A stretch of 12,775 nt of DNA from Solirubrobacterales bacterium (GTDB lineage: Bacteria > Actinomycetota > Thermoleophilia > Solirubrobacterales > Solirubrobacteraceae). Numbering within the stretch: position 1 is the first letter of the stretch; every line of letters begins with the position of its first letter. Made by a program: the position numbers and the translations under genes. Under the pieces are notes generated by a model, which made no database searches, was not told the DNA's origin, and worked only from the letters and a program-made list of their open reading frames with translations. Positions 6,392 to 12,775 of this stretch are shown one piece after another. The stretch is taken from NCBI GenBank assembly GCA_013695395.1, contig JACDAP010000438.1, forward strand, positions 1 to 12,775, written 5' to 3'.

Positions 6392-7083
6392 GCCCCCGAC
6401 GGCACGCGCTGGTCGTCCAGCACGCTCCCACCGGCCCACCCGCGCTGCTCGGCGCATGGCTCGAGGAGCGAGGCATCCCCTGGGAGCTCTGCGACACCTC
6501 GACCGGCGCGCCGCTGCCCGGGCTCGAGGGCGTGCGCTTCGTCGCCTCCCTCGGCGCCGCGGCCTCGGCCGCCGACACCCACCTGCCCGCCGTCGCCGCG
6601 GAGACCGCGCTCGTCGAACACGCGGTGGCCGACGACGTGCCGGTGCTCGGCCTCTGCTTCGGCGGCCAGCTGCTCGCCCGGGTCCTCGGCGGAACGGTTG
6701 AGCCGATGGACGCGCCGGAGGTCGGCTGGGTGAGCATCGAGACCGACGACCCCGCCCTCGTCCCGGCCGGCCCGTGGCTGGCCTGGCACTACGACCGCTA
6801 CACGGTCCCGCCCGCCGCCACCGAGATCGCCCGGACCGAGCACTCCTCGCACGCCTTCGTCCGGGGCTCGCACCTCGGCGTCCAGTTCCACCCCGAGTCG
6901 ACCCAGGAGCACGTCCGCGTGTGGGCGGCCAAGGACGCCGAGCGCCTCGCCTCCTTCGGCATCACCGACGGGCTCCAGCGCCTCGAGGCCCCGTCCACCA
7001 CCGAGCAGGCCGCGCGCGCGGCCGCGTTCGCCCTCTTCGACGCCTTCCTGTCCCGCATCCCCGATCCCGTCCCCACCTCCTAG
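6388..7083 (+). CDS. Class I glutamine amidotransferase-like hydrolase
   Basis: The 231-residue protein is a stand-alone class I (triad) amidotransferase domain. The catalytic triad is intact: Cys90 in VLGLCFGGQLLA, and His168 and Glu170 in GVQFHPEST. DAPEVGW (108-114) matches the GuaA/GATase1-like group. No synthase domain is fused. The frame is open further upstream inside the reductase gene, but the true start is ATG at 6388, overlapping the reductase stop, with GGAG 4 bases upstream. It directly precedes the GS-like gene. In aniline catabolism a similar GATase-like protein (TdnT/AtdA2) accompanies the GS-like gamma-glutamylanilide synthase and has been described as hydrolysing gamma-glutamylanilide. 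A gamma-glutamyl-amine hydrolase role is therefore a reasonable inference; ammonia supply from glutamine to an unknown partner is the alternative. Confidence 0.88.
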   Translation: MSPRRHALVVQHAPTGPPALLGAWLEERGIPWELCDTSTGAPLPGLEGVRFVASLGAAASAADTHLPAVAAETALVEHAVADDVPVLGLCFGGQLLARVLGGTVEPMDAPEVGWVSIETDDPALVPAGPWLAWHYDRYTVPPAATEIARTEHSSHAFVRGSHLGVQFHPESTQEHVRVWAAKDAERLASFGITDGLQRLEAPSTTEQAARAAAFALFDAFLSRIPDPVPTS

Positions 7084-7087
7084 GAGG
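7082..7087 (+). promoter_or_regulatory. Strong Shine-Dalgarno of the GS-like gene
   Basis: AGGAGG overlaps the amidotransferase stop codon (TAG 7081-7083) and lies 9 bases before ATG 7097. It is the best ribosome binding site in the operon, at one of the two junctions without overlapping genes, suggesting high or independent translation of the ligase. Confidence 0.7.
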
Positions 7088-7096
7088 TCCGCCCCG

Positions 7097-8440
7097 ATGG
7101 CCGTCCAGTCCTCCGATGCCCTCGCCGCCGCCGGCGCCGATCCGACCGTGCCGATCACCAGCGTGCGCGTCCTCTACTCCGACCTGCACGGCATCGCTCG
7201 CGGCAAGGACGTGCCGGTGCAGGAGTTCGACCGGATCGCCGAGCAGGGGCTCGCGTTCTGCTCCGCGGTCATGGGCACCGACCTGCGCCACACCCCGGTC
7301 GTCGGTGGCGAGGAGGGCTACCCGGACCTCCACGCGCACCCGGACGTCTCCACGCTCCGCGCGCTGCCTTGGGAACCCGGGGTCGCCTGTTGCCTCTCCG
7401 ACCTCGCCAGCGCCCACCCGGACGTTCCGGTGGTCGACCCGCGCGGCGCGCTCAAGGCGGTCACCGCCGATCTGGAGTCGCTCGGCCTCGCGCCGGTCGT
7501 CGGCCCCGAGCTCGAGTTCTTCCTGCTCGTGCCGGACCCGTCCGCGCCCGGCGGCGTGCGCCGCCTCGTCGACCGGCTGAGCATGGTCTACACCGTCGGG
7601 CCGCAGGTCGACCCGGGCGGGACGGTCCGGCGGATGAGCGAGTGCCTGGCCGAGGTCGGCCTGGGCACCTTCGCCATGAATCACGAGTTCATGAACTCGC
7701 AGTACGAGATCAACCAGCTCCACTGCGGGGCCGTCGAAGCGGCGGACCGCGCCTTCCGCCTGAAGGCGCACGTCAAGGACATGGCCGCCCAGGCCGGCCT
7801 CGTCGCGACGTTCATGGGCAAGCCGTTCAACGATCAGGGCGGCTCGGGGTTCCACCTGCACCTCTCGCTGGAGCGTGACGGGGCCAATGCCCTGGGCGCC
7901 CCGGACGCCCCGGACGGCGTGGCGGACGAGCTGCGGCACTTCGTCGGCGGCATCCTCGCCCACGCGCCCGCGACGATGGCCCTGCTCAACCCGACCGTCA
8001 ACGCCTACCGGCGCCTCGTGCCCGACTCGCTGGCGCCCACGCAGGCCAACTGGGGTTGGGACAACCGCTCGACGTTCGTCCGGATCCCGCCGGAGCGTGG
8101 CCCGGCGACTCGCATCGAGGTCCGGGTGGGTGACGGCGGCGCCAACCCGTACCTGGCGACCGCGGCCCTCCTGGCCGCCGGCGCCCACGGGTTGCGTGAG
8201 CGGACCGAGCCGCCCGAACCGATCAGCGGCGACGCCTACCGCGCCGAACAGAGCGAGGCGACCCGGCTGCCCCACTGCCTCGAGGACGCGCTCGACGCGC
8301 TCGACGGCGACACCGTCCTGCGGGAGGCGCTCGGCGCGCCGCTCGTGGACATGTTCCTGGCCATGAAGCGGTTCGAGGTCGAGCGCCATCGCGCGTGGAC
8401 CTCGGACTGGGAGCTCGAGGAGTACCTGCATTCCCTATGA
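7097..8440 (+). CDS. Glutamine synthetase family ligase (gamma-glutamyl-amine synthetase type)
   Basis: The 447-residue protein has the GS fold: a beta-grasp N-terminal domain (about 20-110) and the catalytic domain (about 115-445). Conserved ATP, metal and glutamate residues are present: Glu138 and Glu140 in GPELEFF, Glu197 and Glu204 in NHEFMNSQYEINQ, His253 in SGFHLHLS, DNRS (322-325), and Arg339, Glu341 and Arg343 in RIEVRVGDGGANPYL. The usual ammonium-site Glu of true GS, in a YEAP motif, aligns by eye with Leu312 in SLAP, and the Tyr of the C-terminal adenylylation motif is absent. This fits the group that glutamylates organic amines (PuuA, IpuC, TdnQ-like) rather than assimilating ammonia. 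It would use ATP, glutamate and an amine to form a gamma-glutamyl amide. Its place between reductase/GATase and P450 links it to amine oxidation. The amine is unknown. Confidence 0.9.
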   Translation: MAVQSSDALAAAGADPTVPITSVRVLYSDLHGIARGKDVPVQEFDRIAEQGLAFCSAVMGTDLRHTPVVGGEEGYPDLHAHPDVSTLRALPWEPGVACCLSDLASAHPDVPVVDPRGALKAVTADLESLGLAPVVGPELEFFLLVPDPSAPGGVRRLVDRLSMVYTVGPQVDPGGTVRRMSECLAEVGLGTFAMNHEFMNSQYEINQLHCGAVEAADRAFRLKAHVKDMAAQAGLVATFMGKPFNDQGGSGFHLHLSLERDGANALGAPDAPDGVADELRHFVGGILAHAPATMALLNPTVNAYRRLVPDSLAPTQANWGWDNRSTFVRIPPERGPATRIEVRVGDGGANPYLATAALLAAGAHGLRERTEPPEPISGDAYRAEQSEATRLPHCLEDALDALDGDTVLREALGAPLVDMFLAMKRFEVERHRAWTSDWELEEYLHSL

Positions 8441-9657
8441 CGACCACCGAGAAGTTCATCGACCTTGCCGACCACGACGCCTTCACCGACGCGGTGCCGT
8501 ACGCCGCGCTGGCCCGCCTGCGAGAGGAGGATCCCGTCCACTGGAACCCCGAGCCGGACGGCGGCCCGGGCTTCTGGGCGGTGACCCGCTATCACGACAT
8601 CCGCACCGTCCACCGCGACCCGCAGACCTACTCCTCGGAGATCGGCGGCACCTCCCTCGAGGATCTCGAGCCCGAGCACGTCGAGGCGCGCAAGTCGATG
8701 ATCGACATGGACCCGCCCCGCCACGACGAGCTGCGCGGGATGGTCAACCGGCGCTTCACGCCGCGGGCGGTGAACGTGTGGGAGGACAAGATCCGCGCGG
8801 TCGTTCGCGAGGTGCTCGACCGGGGACTGCCGATGGGGGAGTTCGACTTCGTCGAAGAGCTCTCCTCGGAGGTCCCGATGACGGTCTTCGCCGAGATCCT
8901 CGGCGTGCCCTATGAGGAGCGGCGCGTGATCATCGAGCTCGGCGACCGCCTGCTGGGCAACGCCGACCCCGAATACGCGGTCGAGCCGGACGACGCCCAC
9001 CGCCATCTGCCGTTCTCGAGCCCGGCGGCGCTCGAGATGTTCGACTTCGGTCGCCGCCTGGCCGCCGAGCGGCGGAAGGATCCGGGTGACGACCTGCTCA
9101 CCCAGCTCGCCTTCGAACCGCTCACCCAGCAGGAGTTCGACGTCTACTTCATCCTGCTGGCCACCGCGGGCAACGAGACCGCGCGTCACACGATCACCCA
9201 CGGGCTGCTCGCGCTGCTCGAGCATCCCGACCAGATGGAGCGGCTGCGCTCCGACCCGACGCTCGGGAAGTCCGCAGCCGACGAGATGCTGCGCTGGGCC
9301 ACGCCGGTGCATCACTTCCGGCGCACGGCCGCGGTCGACACCGAGCTGGGCGGCCAGGCGATCCGAGCCGGCGACAAGGTCACGACCTGGTTCACCGCGG
9401 GCAACCGCGATCCCGAGGTCTTCGACGACCCCGATCGCTTCGACGTCGGGCGAACACCGAACAAGCACATGGCCTTCGGACCCGGCGGGGTCCACCACTG
9501 CCTGGGGGCGCACCTCGCGCGACTGGAGATCCGGGTCTTCTTCGAGGAGCTGCTCAGCCGGACGGTCGACATCGAGCTCACCGGCCCGCCGGAGCGGCTG
9601 CGCTCGAACTTCTTCAACGGGATCAAGCGACTGCCGGTGAAGGTGGGGCTCGGGTGA
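8437..9657 (+). CDS. Cytochrome P450 (CYP124/125/142-like bacterial class I)
   Basis: The 406-residue soluble haem monooxygenase probably receives electrons from the ferredoxin and reductase of this operon. Visible parts are DPPRHDELR (92-100, C-helix haem contact), the I-helix oxygen-activation motif AGNET (244-248), ExxR as Glu283 and Arg286 in EMLRW, and the haem loop FGPGGVHHCLG with ligand Cys355. The haem loop has one residue more than the common FGxGxHxCxG spacing, as in CYP125-type enzymes (FGGTGAHYCIG). The start is ATG at 8437, overlapping the GS-like stop by 4 bp; a GTG 14 codons upstream would lie inside that gene and adds nothing conserved. CYP family resemblance suggests sterol- or terpene-like relatives, but context suggests oxidation of an amine, a gamma-glutamyl amide or an aromatic ring. 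The substrate is unknown. Confidence 0.94.
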   Translation: MTTTEKFIDLADHDAFTDAVPYAALARLREEDPVHWNPEPDGGPGFWAVTRYHDIRTVHRDPQTYSSEIGGTSLEDLEPEHVEARKSMIDMDPPRHDELRGMVNRRFTPRAVNVWEDKIRAVVREVLDRGLPMGEFDFVEELSSEVPMTVFAEILGVPYEERRVIIELGDRLLGNADPEYAVEPDDAHRHLPFSSPAALEMFDFGRRLAAERRKDPGDDLLTQLAFEPLTQQEFDVYFILLATAGNETARHTITHGLLALLEHPDQMERLRSDPTLGKSAADEMLRWATPVHHFRRTAAVDTELGGQAIRAGDKVTTWFTAGNRDPEVFDDPDRFDVGRTPNKHMAFGPGGVHHCLGAHLARLEIRVFFEELLSRTVDIELTGPPERLRSNFFNGIKRLPVKVGLG

Positions 9658-10595
9658 TCGCGGGGCTCGCCCACGTCGGGCTGCGCGTCGTCGACCTCGG
9701 CGAGGCGAGCGCTCGCTGGTGCGCGCAGTTCGGGCTGCACGAGGTCGGTCGGGCCGACGGTCGGGCCACGCTGGCCTGTGACGACGAGCCGTGCGCGATC
9801 GAGCTGCTGGACGCCGCCGGGCAGGAGCCCGGGCACGACCACACGACGTGGCGGCTGAGGACCGGGGTCAGCCTCGAGGACGCCGCGGCGCGGCTCGCGG
9901 GCGCGGGCGTGGAGACCCGCCGCGAGAAGGACGCGATCTGGTGCGAGGATCCGGAGGGGCAGCGCCTGAAGCTCATCCCCGCCCGCACCGGTCTCACGGG
10001 CTGGACCTCGTTCGCCCGCGCCCCCTCCGGCGCGCCGCTCGGCCACCCCCGGCGGCTCGGCCACGTGAACTTCCTCACCGGCCGGCTGGAGGAGCAGATC
10101 GCCTTCCACACGGAAGTCCTCGGCTTCGCCCTGACCGACCACCTCGGCGAGGACGCCGCCTGGCTGCGGGTCGGCGGCCTCCACCACGAGCTCGCCTTCG
10201 TCCGCCCCCGCGCCGGGCAGGAGCCGCGCCTGCACCACCTCGCGCTCGACGTCGTCGACGTCGGCCAGATGCGCATGACCATGGATCACCTCGGCCGCCA
10301 CGGGCGCTGGCTCAGCTGGGGCCCGACGCGCCACGGGGTCGGCGGCAACATCGCCTCCTACGTCCGGATCACCGAGGAGCCGTTGCACGTCGAGCTGTAC
10401 TGCGACATGGAGCTCATCGAGGCCGACCACAGGCCCCGCGTCTGGCCCGACGACCGCTTCTCCTCGAACACATGGGGGCCGCTGCCGCCTCGCTCCTACT
10501 TCCGCTTCGACGCCGCGGCCATCGCCTCCGAGCGCGACTCGCTCGAGACCCGCGGCGTCCCCCTCCCCGACCCCTCGGAGCCTGCCCGCCCATGA
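9654..10595 (+). CDS. Two-domain type I extradiol (catechol 2,3-) dioxygenase, VOC superfamily
   Basis: The 313-residue protein has an N-terminal VOC domain (about 3-110) and a catalytic C-terminal VOC domain (about 132-252), as in catechol and homoprotocatechuate 2,3-dioxygenases. A full active-site set can be placed by eye: metal ligands His137 (GHVNF), His195 (LHHLALDV) and Glu247 (VELYCD), plus second-sphere His178 (LHHELAF), His227 (TRHGVGG) and Tyr236 (ASYVR). It would use Fe(II) or Mn(II) and O2 to open a catechol ring next to its hydroxyls. A C-terminal extension of about 60 residues may form an inter-subunit lid. The start is GTG at 9654, overlapping the P450 stop (GTGA), with AGGTGG 7 bases upstream. 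It predicts that the upstream reactions produce a catechol-like diol. The ring substituents cannot be read. Confidence 0.88.
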   Translation: MIAGLAHVGLRVVDLGEASARWCAQFGLHEVGRADGRATLACDDEPCAIELLDAAGQEPGHDHTTWRLRTGVSLEDAAARLAGAGVETRREKDAIWCEDPEGQRLKLIPARTGLTGWTSFARAPSGAPLGHPRRLGHVNFLTGRLEEQIAFHTEVLGFALTDHLGEDAAWLRVGGLHHELAFVRPRAGQEPRLHHLALDVVDVGQMRMTMDHLGRHGRWLSWGPTRHGVGGNIASYVRITEEPLHVELYCDMELIEADHRPRVWPDDRFSSNTWGPLPPRSYFRFDAAAIASERDSLETRGVPLPDPSEPARP

Positions 10596-11422
10596 GCCCG
10601 CCCCGCCCCGCCCTCCAGGGCTTCAGCGTTCCCCGCACCCCGAGCGGTGCCGCCTCGCTGGTCCCGCACCCACCGTGGTTCTACGTGGGCGATTTCCTCG
10701 TCGTCGACTACTGGGCCGACCCGGAGGCCGTCACCGCCCTGCTGCCCCCGGGGCTCGAGCCGCATCCCGACCCGGGCCGCTGCGCCGCCGTGTTCGCCGA
10801 CTGGCAGTCCTGCTCGAGTGACGGGGACGAGCTCGTCGATCCGTCGCGCTCGCAGTACAAGGAGGTCTTCATCGTCGTCAACGCGCTGCTCGACGGCGAG
10901 GAGGTCACGACCTGCCCGTTCATCTGGGTCGACCGGGACTTCGCGATGGCCCGCGGCTGGATGCAGGGCTTCCCGAAGAAGCTCGGCGAGGTGTGGATGA
11001 CCCGCAGCTTCGGGCTCGGCGGCCCGGCCGACCCGGGCCTCGCGCGGGGCGCCCGGCACGGTGGCACCTGCACCGCCTACGGCCGCCAGGTCATGGCCGC
11101 GACCGTGACCCTCGAGCGCGAGTCAGCGGAGGGCTCGCAGCACAACGCCCCGGGCATCGTGAACGTGCGCCACTTCCCGCGCCTGGCCGCCGGGCATCAC
11201 GACGATCCCGCCGTGCACGAGCTCGTGCGTGCGGTCTCCCGGGACCGCAGCTCCTCCCCGACCTGGGAGGGGGAGGCGACGCTCGAGCTCTCCGGCGGCC
11301 CGGGCCTCGAGCACGACCTCCTGGCGCCGGTGCGCGTCGGTCGCGGCTACCGGTACTCCTTCGGCTACACGGTCGACGACCTCGAGACGCTCATCGACTA
11401 CACCGCGCGGGGTGAGGCATGA
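10592..11422 (+). CDS. Acetoacetate decarboxylase superfamily protein
   Basis: The 276-residue protein matches the acetoacetate decarboxylase fold in length and motifs: PPWFYVGDFLVVDYWAD (27-43), LLPPGLEP (50-57), YKEVFIVVNALLDGE (89-103), and GFPKKLGEV (126-134). In that last motif Lys129 is the expected Schiff-base lysine and Lys130 its pKa-lowering neighbour. Glu91 aligns with the active-site Glu of clostridial Adc. The Schiff-base machinery thus looks intact. The superfamily also contains non-decarboxylating aldolase-dehydratases, so the reaction is open. Within a meta-cleavage operon it may decarboxylate or hydrate a 2-oxo/3-oxo acid, doing the job of a 4-oxalocrotonate decarboxylase or a later step. 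The start ATG overlaps the dioxygenase stop by 4 bp and its stop overlaps the next gene by 4 bp. A long frame upstream (from 9791) is the shadow of the dioxygenase gene. Confidence 0.87.
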   Translation: MSPPRPALQGFSVPRTPSGAASLVPHPPWFYVGDFLVVDYWADPEAVTALLPPGLEPHPDPGRCAAVFADWQSCSSDGDELVDPSRSQYKEVFIVVNALLDGEEVTTCPFIWVDRDFAMARGWMQGFPKKLGEVWMTRSFGLGGPADPGLARGARHGGTCTAYGRQVMAATVTLERESAEGSQHNAPGIVNVRHFPRLAAGHHDDPAVHELVRAVSRDRSSSPTWEGEATLELSGGPGLEHDLLAPVRVGRGYRYSFGYTVDDLETLIDYTARGEA

Positions 11423-12775
11423 GCGGCGCGAGTGCGACGGTCGCCGGGGTCGAGGTCCCGACCGACCACTACATCGGCGGCCGCCGCGTCGGCTCGGCCG
11501 AGCGCTTCGCGACCCTGTCGCCCTACGACGAGTCGGTGCTCGCCGAGGTCGCCCGCGGTGACGCGCAGACCGCCGACGCCGCGCTGACGGCGGCCGCTGA
11601 GGCCTTCCCGGCCTGGGCCGCGCTCGGGGCGGTCGGACGGGCCGAGCACCTGCACCGCCTGGCCGACCGCGTGGACGCCCGGCGCGAGGAGCTCGCCGCG
11701 GTCGAGTCGGCCGACATGGCGATGCTGCTCGAGTCGCTGAAGCTGCGGGTGATCGCCCGGGCGGCGATGAACTTCCGCTCCTACGCCGACCTGGCCGTGG
11801 CTCACGAGGAGCGCGACTGGCACTCCAAGGGCACCTGGAACCGCGTCCAGCGGATGCCCGCCGGGCCCGCGGTGATCATCACCCCGTGGAACGCCCCGTT
11901 CATGCTCTCCACCTGGAAGATCTCCCCGGCGCTCGCGGCGGGCTGCCCGGTCGTCCTCAAGCCCGCGGAATGGTCGCCGCTCTCCTGCTCCCTGCTCGGC
12001 GAGCTGTGCGACGAGGCCGGGATGCCGCCCGGCGTGCTGAACGTGGTGCAGGGGCTGGGGGAGGAGGTCGGTGCCGCGCTCACCGCCGATGAGCGCGCGC
12101 GGCGGATCTCCTTCACCGGCTCGCCGGAGACCGCGCGGCTCATCGGCGTGGAGGCGGCGAGGAACCTCGTCCCGTTCACCGGCGAGCTCGGCGGCAAGGG
12201 GCCGTTCGTCGTCTTCGCCGACGCCGACCTCGACCTCGCCGCGCGCCGTGCGGCGGGCCAGTACGACGACGCGGGGCAGGTCTGCCTGGCCGGCACCCGG
12301 CTGCTCGTAGAGGATGAGGTGCTGGAGGCGTTCCTCGAGCGTTTCGACGCCGAGGTGGCCCGGCACGTCATGGGTGATCCGGCCGACTCGGCCACCACGC
12401 TCACGCCGCTCATCCACCGCGAGCACCTCGAGCGCGTCGACGGGTTCGTGCAGCGGGCTGTGGCCGAGGGCCACGAGCTCCTGCGCGGCGGGACGCGGGG
12501 CGAGAGGCTCTTCTACCCGCCGACGCTCATCCGGCCGAAGGACAACGACGCCGAGATCGTCCAGCGCGAGGTCTTCGGGCCGGTGCTCACGCTGCAGACG
12601 TTCTCCGGCGAGGACGAGGCGGTCGCGCTGGCGAACTCGACCGCCTACGGGCTCTCCGCCCTTCTCTTCACCGGCTCGATGGGCCGCGCCGACCGGGTCG
12701 GCCGCGCCGTGCGTGCCGGCGTCGTGTGGGTCAACACGTTCCTCGTCCGCGACCTCACTGCGCCGTTCGGCGGCC
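11419..12775 (+). CDS. 2-hydroxymuconic / 5-carboxymethyl-2-hydroxymuconic semialdehyde dehydrogenase-like ALDH, 3' end cut off
   Basis: The frame stays open from ATG 11419 to the window edge, giving 452 residues; about 30-45 are missing at the C-terminus. The enzyme would oxidise the ring-cleavage semialdehyde with NAD+. Visible parts are IITPWNAP (153-160) with Asn158, VVLKPAEWSPL (178-188), SFTGSPETARLIG (231-243), general base Glu256 in TGELGGKGP and nucleophile Cys289 in DAGQVCLAG. EVFGPVLTL follows, and near the edge WVNTFLVRDLTAPFGG closely resembles the anchor loop of XylG/DmpC/HpaE enzymes. That last motif is the best evidence for meta-cleavage function. It overlaps the preceding stop by 4 bp. 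It is clearly distinct from the minus-strand ALDH at 1889, so the locus encodes two unlike dehydrogenases. The operon probably continues beyond the window. Confidence 0.9.
   Translation, partial: MSGASATVAGVEVPTDHYIGGRRVGSAERFATLSPYDESVLAEVARGDAQTADAALTAAAEAFPAWAALGAVGRAEHLHRLADRVDARREELAAVESADMAMLLESLKLRVIARAAMNFRSYADLAVAHEERDWHSKGTWNRVQRMPAGPAVIITPWNAPFMLSTWKISPALAAGCPVVLKPAEWSPLSCSLLGELCDEAGMPPGVLNVVQGLGEEVGAALTADERARRISFTGSPETARLIGVEAARNLVPFTGELGGKGPFVVFADADLDLAARRAAGQYDDAGQVCLAGTRLLVEDEVLEAFLERFDAEVARHVMGDPADSATTLTPLIHREHLERVDGFVQRAVAEGHELLRGGTRGERLFYPPTLIRPKDNDAEIVQREVFGPVLTLQTFSGEDEAVALANSTAYGLSALLFTGSMGRADRVGRAVRAGVVWVNTFLVRDLTAPFGG

Noticed and set aside
5003..6457. A 484-codon minus-strand frame opposite the ferredoxin reductase
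   Set aside because: It is the antisense shadow of a reductase with complete FAD and NAD motifs, and has no recognisable domain. The same applies to the other long antisense frames over the GATase, GS-like, P450, VOC and ADC genes.
7097..8440. Housekeeping glutamine synthetase (GlnA)
   Set aside because: It sits in a catabolic operon, lacks the ammonium-site Glu and the adenylylation Tyr motif, and shows amine-ligase-type sequence.
9791..10591. Long N-terminal extension of the acetoacetate-decarboxylase-like protein
   Set aside because: The open frame upstream of 10592 is out of frame with the extradiol dioxygenase, whose metal ligands are all in place. ATG 10592 gives the normal family length.
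1..12775. CRISPR array, tRNA/rRNA genes, insertion sequence or integrase/att site
   Set aside because: No regularly spaced repeats, no tRNA-like cloverleaf or rRNA motifs, no transposase or recombinase reading frames, and no obvious terminal inverted or target-site repeats were seen.

Overview
The window is very GC-rich, densely packed and has strongly GC3-biased codons. Together with GTG starts, apparent leaderless starts and actinobacterial-type protein sequences, this suggests a soil-type actinomycete (Actinomycetota). The order or genus cannot be fixed from sequence alone. No RNA genes, insertion sequences, CRISPR arrays or phage genes are visible, and no gene-free stretch exceeds about 175 bases.

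Layout. Bases 1-468 hold the 3' end of a plus-strand acyl-CoA carboxylase carboxyltransferase gene of methylcrotonyl-CoA type. It faces a minus-strand block across a perfect hairpin at 519-538. The minus block, read right to left, is a GntR/FCD regulator (3377-4045), a succinate-semialdehyde-type aldehyde dehydrogenase (1889-3256) and a membrane acyltransferase-3 protein (525-1715). Divergent from the regulator is a nine-gene plus-strand operon, from 4098 to the window edge: FAH-family hydrolase, [3Fe-4S] ferredoxin, ferredoxin reductase, class I glutamine amidotransferase, glutamine-synthetase-like ligase, cytochrome P450, two-domain extradiol dioxygenase, acetoacetate-decarboxylase-like protein, and a 2-hydroxymuconic-semialdehyde-dehydrogenase-like enzyme cut by the window end. 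Six of the eight junctions are 4-bp ATGA/GTGA overlaps.

How the genes may work together (inference). The ligase and amidotransferase would make and break a gamma-glutamyl amide on an amine. The three-part P450 system would oxygenate the amine or its glutamylated form. The extradiol dioxygenase, aldehyde dehydrogenase, FAH protein and decarboxylase-like protein would then process a catechol-type ring by meta-cleavage. This resembles the aniline (tdn/atd) pathways, which pair a GS-like and a GATase-like protein with a Rieske dioxygenase; here a P450 takes that place. It also recalls mycobacterial piperidine/morpholine loci, where a P450 system lies near a GntR regulator and a GS-like gene. The substrate is unknown.

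Control. The 52-bp divergent region (4046-4097) holds a near-consensus TTGACA-N17-TATACA promoter whose -10 lies inside a perfect 16-bp palindrome (4079-4094), a likely GntR operator. The predicted transcription starts fall at or next to the start codons on both sides, implying leaderless mRNAs.
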